A DNA stretch of 64,000 nucleotides from Burhinus oedicnemus (taxonomy: Eukaryota > Chordata > Aves > Charadriiformes > Burhinidae): the NCBI GenBank assembly GCA_008921705.1, contig VFFE01007070.1, forward strand, positions 519,010 through 583,009, written 5' to 3'. The notes beneath the pieces are model-generated. The model ran no database searches and had not been told where the DNA came from. It was given only the letters and a program-made list of their open reading frames with translations. The position numbers were made by a program, and so were the translations under genes. Within the stretch, counting starts at the first letter, position 1, and every line of letters begins with the position of its first letter. Below are positions 25,401 through 34,345 of this stretch, in pieces.

Positions 25401-26834
25401 CTGCTTAAATCTTACATATGGGTAGTAGGATGGCTGCTGTTTCTTGTGAGAATGCTTCCTATTCATTTTATGCCCAAAAAGCAAGTCTTGGTTAGCAAGG
25501 AAGTTGGCCTTATCCAGCTTACACAGGCAATGAACAAGTGGGTCTTTTCAGGTCCTCCTGAGCTCAGGTTATCTCAGCATCCTCCTTCTCCTGGATGGCC
25601 ACAAGCACCAGCATGATCTTTGCTGACTGAGTCTGAGATTTGAGTACCTGGCTCAGAAGGAAATGAAAGAAATCTTTAATATTTTATTGAAACATAAGTA
25701 AATGAACACATAACAATACTGTCTAGTGTTAAATGTTGGCCCAGCTGTTTAGTAATTCAAAGTACTTTAACCCTTGTCATCTTATTAGTGTCAGCTGATA
25801 GCTTTCTTGATTCAAAACCCATAACCATTCCATCAGACAAGCTAGGACTGCAGCAACAACTGGATTTAAACCTGGATGCTGCAGACTAGACATCATTTTT
25901 ATGCTGCATGCCTTCATAGCAGTATGAAGATAATCAGTAATAGTGGCAGTTAATATACATGCTTCTCAAAGTCCTGAAATACATTTTAATAATCAATAGT
26001 ATCCCAATATTTTCACACAATATTTTTTGTGATAACAGCATCATCATCTTGTTTCCTCACTTGTCAGACTTTGTCCTTATATGATTTATGAATGTGGCGT
26101 CATATTTAAGATGCATAAATATTTAGAAATACTTTCATATAATGCTTTCTCTTGTGTTAATCGGTAAAACTGATTCTGACTAAATCTGAGCTTTTAAGAG
26201 AAAATAACATTTCCTGAAAAAATTGGATTCAGCAACTGGTATCACCTGTATCATTATTAATGTTTCACTGGACTAATATTACCTATAAAATAGTAAGAAC
26301 CTGTCTGTGAAATGATACTGAGGACAAGTCTTCGAAATCAAGTAAACCTGTTAATTTTGAACTGGATTACTAACCTGAATTAAGATTGTGAATAATACTA
26401 TCAAAGAGCATTAGAGCCATTTTAAGTTGGTTTCACATAATTCATGTTGCAAGTCAATAGAATTAAATTTAGTTGAATTTCGGTATTTTTATTTTTTAAC
26501 CTGGACCGACCTGTAAAGACCAGATCTCCAGTGACAGTGCCTGACTAGACGCTCTATAACTGTAATGGGCAAAGCAGATAAAAAGCAAAACACAGAGGTG
26601 AAGCAAGCTGTCCTGCCAGTGCTGGGGTCCTCTTGTGTCCTCCCCGTCTGCCATTCCCAAGATGGAGCTGTCTGTCCACATTGGTGTGATATCATCTTCC
26701 ACTGTGGCACCAGCTATGGAAAACATACGGAGGGAAGTGACCTTCCCAGCAAGACTGTAAAGCTTTCCCTTTGCTGTGTGAGTGGATGACAGCTGTATAC
26801 CTAACTCTTCCCATAAATTGTGAGAGCACTGGAT
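22464..26834. other. Unique A/T-rich DNA, no gene recognised
   Basis: The longest frame is 147 codons on the minus strand (23055-23498). It runs through the (GTTT)n tract and is read as chance. The stretch 22570-22860 is strongly A-rich. Confidence 0.5.
23261..23292. repeat. (TTTG)n microsatellite
   Basis: Six or so TTTG units flanked by T runs. On the minus strand it encodes the repeat-like Lys-Gln-Thr-Asn stretch of a chance frame. Confidence 0.95.
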
Positions 26835-27001
26835 TTAGGTACTCCCTCTAATTCACTTAATAAATCAATGAAACAGGCTTTCTGAGACATGAGCTTCCTG
26901 CTCTAAAAACAGGTTGGACACCGGCAGAGTAATTAAACAAAGATGCTCCGTATGAAAGGGGAGATGGGAACAAGATGTATATGATGGGGGAAGATGGCAA
27001 G
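26835..27001 (+). repeat. Direct repeat, copy A (partner at 28117-28281)
   Basis: It starts TTAGGTACTCCCTCTAATTC and contains TTAATAAATCAATGAAACAG (an AATAAA word), TGAGACATGAGCTTCCTGCT and CAGGTTGGACACCGGCAGAG, ending at GAAGATGGCAAG. The same words recur in order in copy B with about 15 differences, mostly transitions. No TG...CA ends, coding frame or known family was recognised. Weak similarity just upstream (CCCATAAATTG in both) suggests the original duplicated unit was longer and has since gained indels. Confidence 0.9.
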
Positions 27002-27260
27002 TGGCGTCTGAGTCTGCTGTAAGGGTGATGGATAAGGGACAGAGACAAATAAGAAGCAGCTGAGCTGTGAATATTCTTCCTGGCCAGGAGAAGTAGTTGG
27101 GAGTTGTGTATTGAGGGCAGCCAGAGGAGATTCAGTGACAGGAGTTCTGAGTGATATATAGCTGCACCACCACCAACGCTGAAATGCTGGTAGAAATTTC
27201 ACAGAATTTCAGAGCTAAAGCTGAAATGTTTTTTAACTTTCTTTTTCCTAACAAAGGAGA

Positions 27261-27287
27261 ATATGTGTATATGTGTGTGTATATATA
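27261..27287. repeat. TA/TG microsatellite
   Basis: An alternating ATATGTGTATATGTGTGTGT tract, then ATATATA. Confidence 0.9.
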
Positions 27288-27835
27288 AAAAGAAACCCAT
27301 ATATTTTCTTCCAGAAATTAGAAGTTGATCTCAAAAAGGAATATCATAGCTCAAGTTTTCTTTTTTCTGTTTTTTTGTATTTCACCTCAGCTTTCCTTCC
27401 CCACTTTTTTTTTCACAGGAAAAATTAGGGAATAGGAAGATACTGAGACTACAAGGGTTGAAGGGAATCCTTCTTCTTTTCCCAACACAATTTTTTAAAA
27501 GCCCAAAAGTTGCTAATAGTGTTGGAGTTTGATATTTATTCTAGGAGAGAAAAGCCTACAAACTAATAGGAACAGCAGGGAATTAATTCCAGTCTAATTC
27601 AAATAAAAATGGAGAAAGAAATAAGTCACAATGACAGAGATTTAGCTATTGGAAGAAACTACCAGAGGAAATTACGGATTTTGCAGATTTGGAGTCTGCA
27701 GACAAGGTTTATTAACAGGGGGTTTGATTATCTGTTCTATAAACCTTTATTGTCTTAAAGTAATTGAATGCTGCATTGTTCTGAAAGTAGAAAGTTTTGG
27801 AAAGGAACCCGATAGGTGCAATCGAAAACACCCTG

Positions 27836-27849
27836 GCAGTAGATGGCGC
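27836..27849 (+). promoter_or_regulatory. CTCF-like motif
   Basis: GCAGTAGATGGCGC fits the CTCF core CCASYAGRKGGCRS with one mismatch, at the first base. A motif match alone does not show binding. Confidence 0.35.
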
Positions 27850-28116
27850 ATGGTCAGGCAGCAACCAGGAATGACGTTCTTCTTGCAGCCCCTTCGTTAC
27901 CAGCCCAGGTACTGTCATACCCCAGTCTCTGCCCATAAATTGCTTGGACAGAAACGTAAATTGGTGGAGGCAGACGAGGGTAGATGGGGGACAGGGACAG
28001 AGGCTGGGGGAAAGGAGGGGCAGGCTGGGCTCTCTGCAGGGCAGGAGGGGTTTAGGGGGAAGAGTCGGTGCGTGCGTACCTGCAGAAACTGAGCAGGGAA
28101 ACAGAGCCTGAGGATT

Positions 28117-28281
28117 TTAGGTACTCCCTCTAATTCACTTAATAAATCGATGAAACAAGCTTTCCGAGACATGAGCTTCCTGCTCTAAGAACAGGTTGGA
28201 CACTGGCAGAGTAGTTAAGCGGATGCTCTGTATGAAAGGGAAGATGGGAACAAAATGTATGTGACGGGGAAAGATGGCAAG
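28117..28281 (+). repeat. Direct repeat, copy B (partner at 26835-27001)
   Basis: It starts TTAGGTACTCCCTCTAATTC and holds TTAATAAATCGATGAAACAA, CGAGACATGAGCTTCCTGCT and CAGGTTGGACACTGGCAGAG. It is two bases shorter than copy A because of a small indel at AGTTAAGCGGATG. Copy starts are 1,282 bases apart in the same orientation. Minus-strand frames through both copies (26933-27202 and 28135-28323) share residues such as LAIFP, HIH and VPI only because the DNA is duplicated. Confidence 0.9.
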
Positions 28282-28487
28282 CAGGAGGCCTGGAGTACTG
28301 TGTGGCTTGTGCTGAAATTTCATTTTTAGTTGTCTTGGGTTTTTTTTTTGTTTCTTAACAAAGCTAGCAACCCTCCTGCAAGTAAAGACTGGAAGTCTCT
28401 TGGTAAAAAATGAGTTTTAGTTAAACATCAGGTTCCTTTTTTCCTTTTCAGCTCAGCACAACAGTAAAAGGCGGTCTTCTCTGGCAT

Positions 28488-28553
28488 GTTAGATGGGGAG
28501 GAAAACTTGATGAACTAATGACCCCTCCTAGTCTGAAATCTATGAATCTATTA
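28488..28553 (+). mobile_element. CR1 3'-end fragment, plus strand
   Basis: ACTTGATGAACTAATGACCC, then CTCCTAGTCTGAAATCTATG and AATCTATTA, follow the CR1 3' terminus ('gatgacc... cctaacctaaatctatgattctatg'). Only the terminal part is recognisable, and the octamer is decayed. Confidence 0.5.
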
Positions 28554-29769
28554 CCAGATTGACTTATCAAGATTAAATGTTTGTTTGTCTTCCTCTTCTC
28601 TTGAACAGTGAGAATAACAGGGGGAAATACTCATTGTGTTCAGACTGCTGAGGAAAAAGTGATATAGAACTGCAATCTTAATTATCTTTTAATTTCTTTT
28701 ATCCCTGCTTTTCTGGAGCAATGTCTTACTATTATTGCAATTAATACTGTTCAGTGTAAGAGATGCATAGCTGCAACTAGAATTCAGGAAACTAACTGCA
28801 AAAGCTTGTTGAGTGATTAATGCATGTGTGGCACTTCGGCTGGCACATTTTTATAACCTGTCTAAGCGGCATTGACACTGGTGGATAGCAAGCTCTCAAA
28901 GAGTCATAGAAGATGATTATAGATAGGGTCACCAATGGTTATAATGATGGAAGTAACTGATTAATGACTTGCAACAGTAGAGAAAGACCAGAGATTAAAG
29001 TTGGCAAGGCAGTCAGCCTGTGCTGATGGAAGACAGATAGTTTCAGAAAAGGAGATGATTTTGGTAACCTGAAGAAATACATGAGTGAGTATGTGCAATA
29101 ACAAAACCAGATAAAATTAGGTTTTCTGTGTTACCGAATAGTCTGTACCACCACTATGGATCTAATGAAAGATCAATAAAGATAATACTAACAAATGTTT
29201 CTTATTTAAAAAATTGCACTTTTTTAAAGTTCAGCTGGTACCCTGTATGAATCAAATGCTCACTTGGTGGAAATCAGTATAGTTCAGTGGGATAATGTTA
29301 GCTCATAACATTGCAGAATCTATGCCTGAAACTTCAGGACTTCTTTTGCATTGATACCCTGTTTTGTTACCCTCTGGTTGAAATCACCGTCCACTCACTA
29401 ACAGGAACTGCTCTCTGAGGGAACTGTAAAGCATGAGAGAATACCACAGCATCAGTTACCTAGTTAGTGATTTTATCATCAAAGACTGCAATATTCACCA
29501 TATTTACTTAGCACCTACTGTAAGCAAGTAAACTTCCCTCTGCTTGTTGTTCATTCAAGAAGGCTCAAGTTCTGTCTTCGTGCCAGTAAATGTTTATGTG
29601 CTTCCCTGGCTAAGACCAAAAAGATTTTCAAGAACTTCCCTGCCCTGAGGAGTTTCTGATCTGTTATGAATGACAACTTTCTTAAACTAATAATGTTTAT
29701 TATTTTCATTATATCTTGCTGGAAATATGCCTATAGAAAGAAAACGTGCAAATCCTGCTCCACTTTCAG
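28554..29769. other. Unique DNA, no gene recognised
   Basis: One short protein-like stretch (KGDDFGNLKKYM, about 29049-29084) ends at ATGA|GTGAGT, a good 5' splice-site word. Its upstream border is weak, and the stretch is purine-rich, which alone gives such residues. Confidence 0.4.
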
Positions 29770-29844
29770 GTTGCGTAGGGTATTCTTTGTTATTGCTGCA
29801 AATTTAGAGGAGGTGATTGTTAAGCTACATTCATCTTTGAAAAG
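29770..29844 (+). CDS. Possible 75-base coding exon of an unrecognised gene
   Basis: CTGCTCCACTTTCAG (AG at 29768-29769) is a good 3' splice-site match. The 75-base segment is open in phase 2-2 and reads LRRVFFVIAANLEEVIVKL, then HSSLK. It ends at GAAAAG|GTATTT, a moderate 5' splice site. Its last two bases (AG) plus the first base of the segment at 30572 make an in-frame Arg codon, so both fit one reading frame. No family is recognised. Alternatives are a chance open stretch or a decayed exon. Confidence 0.22.
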
Positions 29845-30571
29845 GTATTTCCTGTGCGTTTCAGCGGAAGTGCTACAATGAAATGATTGCTTTGTTAGGA
29901 AAATAATGTGTCAGGGACAATCTTGTCAATTATCACACAGTCTTTAGTCTCTCAATATCAAAAGAAATTATTGAGAAAGTGATGAAACTTGAGCACCCCA
30001 GGAGCCCTTTGGCTTCCCTAGATCTGATTTTACCCAAGATAAGTTATTGACCATGTGCTAGACTTGCCTTCTGGTAACAGCAGAAGAAAGGCAGGACTGT
30101 GATTGCCCCTTGTGCTTTCAACCCTTTGCAGTGGTATCAAAGCTCTCTATGTCATTGGGAGATGTAAAACAATTCAATTTTGTCTATGAATCTTGAAATC
30201 CCCAGAAGCCCATTTAGTTAGGAAACAAAGATCAGTATGATTAAAAAGTTTTCTGGAATTCAAAATGAGCATGACTTTTGACATACATATTTTTTTCTTT
30301 CTCTTTTCTAAAATATTACCACTTGCTCTGTGGGATCATTATTATTTTGCTGTGCCTAAGGAGTTTGATATATCAGACCGTAGTATTAACTCTGGTCATC
30401 TCCTGCTGAATGTGTACATGCTTAATATCTGTTTGTAACCTCTGGTATTTGAATAAGGGTTATTTGGTTCTTGATATGACCTAAGAATTTATTGCTTTTC
30501 CAAATGCCTTTCACTCATATAGGCAGAAATAGTTAACTAATAAAACTTACATTGATGTTTTAATAACAGAG

Positions 30572-30849
30572 GTATTTAGAGGAGGAAATAACAAAACATA
30601 GGCCTAATTATAAAAGCAGTGACAACTCTAAGACTAAACCCAAGAGTTTAAATCCAAAGGATGGTATCAAGCCATCTGTTTTGTGTATGCTCCAGAGACT
30701 GGATTGCACACCAGGACATAAATTTTTACCAGAGCCCATGTACCATCTTGATGGCAAAACTGTGGCTAAGTGGCTTAAAAGATGGGAAGATAACTACAAC
30801 TATAAAGAGTTTTACTTGTCTCCAAGTGATAGACCCAAAATCACAGTAG
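30572..30849 (+). CDS. Possible coding exon of an unrecognised gene
   Basis: The segment follows an intron-like stretch with a plausible branch word (TTAACTAATAA, 30531-30541) and AATAACAGAG. AG at 30568-30569 or 30570-30571 would keep the same residues. About 92 codons are open and read as charged, soluble-protein-like sequence: YLEEEITKHRPNYKSS, then CTPGHKFLPEPMYHLDGK and WLKRWEDNYNYKEFYLSPSD. Tryptophans, Pro-Glu-Pro and mixed charge argue mildly for real coding. The 3' border is either ACA|GTAGGT (30845, phase 0) or GTAG|GTGCAC (30849, phase 1, weak). The frame otherwise stops at TGA 30861. A frame this long is expected a few times by chance here, and I do not recognise the protein. Confidence 0.3.
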
Positions 30850-30935
30850 GTGCACACCTATGACTGATTTTCATTTGAGGATCAAGAAAAGGAGACATTG
30901 CAGGAGAGAATGGTGAAAGTAGTATAATTTTTCAG

Positions 30936-31027
30936 TGTTAAATCATGTGGATTCAATTGATCCAGAGAAGTTGAAGAAGAAATACATTGACCTATGCAGT
31001 TGTATTCTGCCGCTGAAAACGCACTGA
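30936..31027 (+). CDS. Possible terminal coding exon, same frame as 30572-30849
   Basis: TATAATTTTTCAG (AG at 30934-30935) precedes an open stretch in phase 1 reading LNHVDSIDPEKLKKKYIDLC, then SCILPLKTH and TGA at 31025-31027. It joins in frame with a phase-1 end at 30849, leaving an 86-base intron, near the lower size limit. AATAAA follows at 31123-31128, so it could be a last exon. The alternative is that 30572-31027 is one decayed coding stretch: the gap also reads protein-like (GSRKGDIAGENGE) after two TGA codons that could be old CGA. Confidence 0.2.
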
Positions 31028-31122
31028 TATGCCTGTGCTTTGGAGCAAAACTAGGGGTGTGTTTTTAGCAGTCTCTTTGAAATTGGTTCATGTATGCTCC
31101 ATAATTCCCTAGGGTTTTAGAA

Positions 31123-31128
31123 AATAAA
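31123..31128 (+). terminator. AATAAA polyadenylation signal word
   Basis: It lies 96 bases after the TGA at 31025-31027. Such hexamers are common in AT-rich DNA and it matters only if the upstream exon model is right. Confidence 0.2.
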
Positions 31129-31404
31129 ACCCACAAAGACACCATGTTCCAGTCCATGTAATACAACGGCTGCAGCCCTCAGGGATGCTACAGACCATGG
31201 TGGACATGGGCTTGGGCATACTGAATGAAGTGCACAGTCTCTACAGTAGTCCATAGTGCACATTTCAGTGTGTGAGGAAACAGGCAGGAGGATTTTGGTG
31301 CAGAGGAAGAAAGTGATGAGATCAGGATTTGGGGTTTACAGCATGGGTTTGAAGAAGGGGTGCTTGAGATTCATTATCACAATTCTCTGCTTTTGACTTT
31401 CAAG

Positions 31405-31573
31405 CGTCACCCAAGATTTAGGTTTCCCTTTGTCCAAAGTGCCTGGTTACCTAGCAATACATCGTCTGCCTCCAGTACTTCTGTTGTATGTTGACACTTC
31501 TCCAAGCACAAGCAAATTAGTTCTGCGTAAGTCTGGACAATTCATGAAAGTGTGGGAGATTGCCTTCATGTAA
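31405..31573 (+). other. Protein-like open stretch with splice-like start
   Basis: GCTTTTGACTTTCAAG (AG at 31403-31404) precedes a frame open for 55 codons to TAA at 31571-31573. It reads VTQDLGFPLSKVPGYLAIHR, then LPPVLLLYVDTSPSTSK and LVLRKSGQFMKVWEI. A good 5' splice word GCGTAAGT lies inside at 31524-31531. The start phase (2) does not match either donor of the segment at 30572-30849, so it cannot be joined directly. It may be chance, or another exon with a missing partner. Confidence 0.15.
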
Positions 31574-31773
31574 ACTCTTCCATTGATTTACATAGGTGTA
31601 ATCAATCTGAGATTCCCAAAGGCACTGGCATTATTGTGTTTGTGTATGTGCGTAGACCGTATTTCTATCCAGGAAATTCAGAGAAGGCACCAATTCTGAA
31701 GGAGAGAGCATTTCACAGTTCATGTGGTCTTAACCTTTGTAAGAGTGTTCAGGCTCTAACAAACATCTTGCTT

Positions 31774-31811
31774 AAAAAAAAAAAAAACAAACAAAAAAAA
31801 ACAACAACAAA
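31774..31811. repeat. A-rich (AAC)n low-complexity tract
   Basis: A14 followed by CAAACAAAAAAAAACAACAAC. It gives a Lys/Gln/Thr-rich chance ending to a plus-strand frame. Confidence 0.9.
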
Positions 31812-31984
31812 GCAAGCCATAGATGACACTTCTAGCATGCCATAAATCACAAAAGCAATGAAGCCACTAGTTTCTGATGGAAAGAACCTTACATGATCTG
31901 CCAGCAGAAAGGATTTTCTGTAGGTATCTATATGGGATTGTGCTTCAGATAGGAAAGATTTCTTTGATCCAGTTCTGAGCTCTT

Positions 31985-32026
31985 CCTAGTGGGTGATTTT
32001 ACAGGGCTCCTCCAACCTAAATATGA
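31985..32026 (+). mobile_element. CR1 3'-end fragment, plus strand
   Basis: GTGGGTGATTTTACAGGGCT, then CCTCCAACCTAAATATGA, matches the CR1 terminal word ('ggtgatcttagagggtcccttccaacctaaatgattctatga'). It is very short. Confidence 0.45.
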
Positions 32027-34229
32027 ATTAAATGTTTAAATGACACATCAAAGGATGTGTTTTCATAAAAAAAAAATCATAAGGGACCAGCTGCTTGAAG
32101 TACAGATTATAACGTGTGTCAGAACCTACAGATTTTTACTTTTAGAGGTTCTTTGCTTGCCCTAAGGTCTAGGGCGGGCTGTATATTCTGCCCCAGTTCA
32201 GGCCATTTCACAGCAGTAACTACTTCCTCGCCAGGTTTTGTGTTAATGCTTTTGGGAATTTTTCATACCTGCTCAGACTCCTTTCTTTCTTGTCTCTCAG
32301 ACTAGGGAATGATACATAAGTTTGTTTGGTTATTTGGGGTTTTCGGATTTTTTTGTAGAACAGCCACCTCACACATCAAGCTGTTACTTCTCATCTAAAT
32401 AAGAATAATGCCAAAACGTTAGTGGGTAAAACTAGGTCCACTTACAGAGATATCCTTTGAAACCTGTCTGCATATTTGTCTCCTTTTAAATCTTCTTTCT
32501 CATTTGAACGATTTACGAGATAATACTGTATAACATATACCGAAGGAAACAATTTTATTCTGATTAGAGTAACAGGCAGAGATACTATCTGTCCTACCAA
32601 GTTACAAAATTGAAAGACTGTGGCCAGTCTAACCTGTCTTTTTGGCTTTTCTAATGATGTCAGTTGATGTCTGCGAGATGATCCTTGATGCTGGTGCCTA
32701 CCTCTGAAAATTTCAACAAGCAGAATTTACAATCATCCAGACAGCGATCACTGCAGTCTTTAGATGTATGGTTTTAGCTGTTACAAACTCAAGGCTGTTG
32801 GTTCTCTGCCAGCCAACATATTAACATCAGCTTTATGCATTAGGTGTTGACAGCAAAAAAAAATTCAAACTGGAAATGTATAGATCTTCCGAGAGGAAGT
32901 TTGTTTGTTATTTATGTAACTAACCTTTGCAATTTTGCTTTGTTGTTTGAGAGAGGGTAGTCTCCATAAATAACAGAGGTAAAGTTCTAAGCTTGTAATC
33001 AGTCAGCTGTTATTTAAAGGAATTGAAAAGTGCTTGTTTCAAATCCAGACCCAAAATAAATGTCAATAGTATCAGCTTCAAGATTTCCTTCAAAGCAAGA
33101 TTTATTGTTTTTATTTAAGACTATAAGTTCTGGAAAACTCTAGACACAACTGGACTTAAAAGACCACAAAGAATTTGTGAATGAGTTGGAATATTCTCAA
33201 GGGTCTGTTTCTCTCCTGACCATGAGTCTATCAGGGTATATCTACAGCAACTTTAAAATAACGTCATTGACATAGATTAAGTGCTAATTTGACCTTTTAT
33301 TTTATTAAGAAGTATTTCTGACATATGAGGGGAAAATTAAATAAGCTTTTTCAGTTTGATACAGGCAGACTCGTGAGGCCAGCACAAAGCATTTGCAGAT
33401 ACCTTATCACAGAAGTTAGCATCAGAATCACTTCTGGTGATTACATCAGACTTGATCAACTTAAATTTTTCTTTTTTTCATGAATGAAACAGAAGAAAGT
33501 ACAAACAGTTTCTACAAAGGTTTGTTTTTTTTTCCCCTCCTTCCTGAACTAAATGCTTAAGTATGGCCTCAGAAGAGGATTTTCTGTATGTAGCAAGTGC
33601 TGCATCATTCTTATCAGTGGTATTCTTTCCAATCAAAAGAAACTCCTTTTTTGAAGCAGCCAGAGACAGAAATGGTCATAATCAGCCAACTGGGTGTCTC
33701 TGACACCCTGACACTCTCTGTTTTTCCTTCCTTTGGGTTCTTTCCAGCTACTCTCCCTGCCTCTGGCTCAAGCTGCTCTACCAGAGCTTTAGTTAATGTT
33801 TCTGAGAGCGAGCTGCAGTGACAGCTGCCCCAAAGCTGGCTGGGTTTAAGTGTATTTATCAGCCACCGGTTTTGACCCTCAGCAGAATAACTGAAGTAAA
33901 CTCTGCTTTTGCCACAACTTTGCCATGGATCTGGCCAGAAATGCTTTGTCTCTAACTGTTGCTTTTGATCTCAGGCAAACCTAGGAAACACGTTTCTGTG
34001 GGGAGATGGGGACTTGTGGTATGTATCTAATGGGGGAAAAAAAAAAAAAAAAAGAAAGGATTATTCTATTTTATCCACAATGTTCCTGATATAACTTTTT
34101 AAAAAAGCAGGCTTCTGGAAGTTCAGACTTTTTGTCTCCAAATTAATAACATTCGGGACAAAATTCAGATGCTGAATTAATTACCATGGAATATTTTAGG
34201 TACAGGGGGTACCTGTGGAGGTTGTGTTG
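32027..34229. other. Unique DNA, no gene recognised
   Basis: Only chance frames (for example 32114-32305 and 33597-33821, plus strand) and a poly(A) run (34037-34053). Confidence 0.5.
34037..34053. repeat. Poly(A) run of 17
   Basis: Uninterrupted A after TGGGGG. No retroposed sequence was recognised just upstream. Confidence 0.9.
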
Positions 34230-34345
34230 TTCACCTTGCTTCAGCTCAGAGCAGGTCCAACTAGGTCAGGTTGCTCAGGGCTTTGTCTATTTGAGTTTTG
34301 AATATCTCAAAGAATAGAGAGTCTTCAAACTGTGTTTAACTACAG
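34230..34345 (-). mobile_element. CR1 fragment, antisense
   Basis: AGGTCAGGTTGCTCAGGGCT, then TTGTCTATTTGAGTTTTGAA and TATCTCAAAGAATAGAGAGT, follow the antisense CR1 3' region ('ccaggttgctcagggccttgtcca... tcttgaacacctccaaggatggagact'). The matching plus-strand words sit inside the CR1 at 16195-16260 of this window (for example GTTCAAGACCAGG), which supports the call. Confidence 0.7.

Larger units (their letters stand above)
27002..28116. other. Spacer between the two direct-repeat copies
   Basis: About 1.1 kb with no recognised gene. It holds a TATG/TG microsatellite (27261-27287), a CTCF-like word (27836-27849) and a G-rich patch (27965-28070). A 147-codon plus-strand frame (27649-28092) runs through the G-rich patch and looks like chance. 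Confidence 0.5.

Noticed and set aside
27649..28172. 147-codon plus-strand and 85-codon minus-strand frames
   Set aside because: Both depend on the G-rich patch 27965-28070; there is no protein character.
26835..28281. LTR pair of an endogenous retrovirus
   Set aside because: The copies lack TG...CA ends, and no primer-binding site, polypurine tract or retroviral coding remnant was seen in the 1.1 kb between them.
29049..29086. KGDDFGNLKKYM stretch ending at a GTGAGT word as an upstream exon
   Set aside because: The 3' splice-like border is poor, the stretch is purine-rich, and its end phase does not match the segment at 29770.
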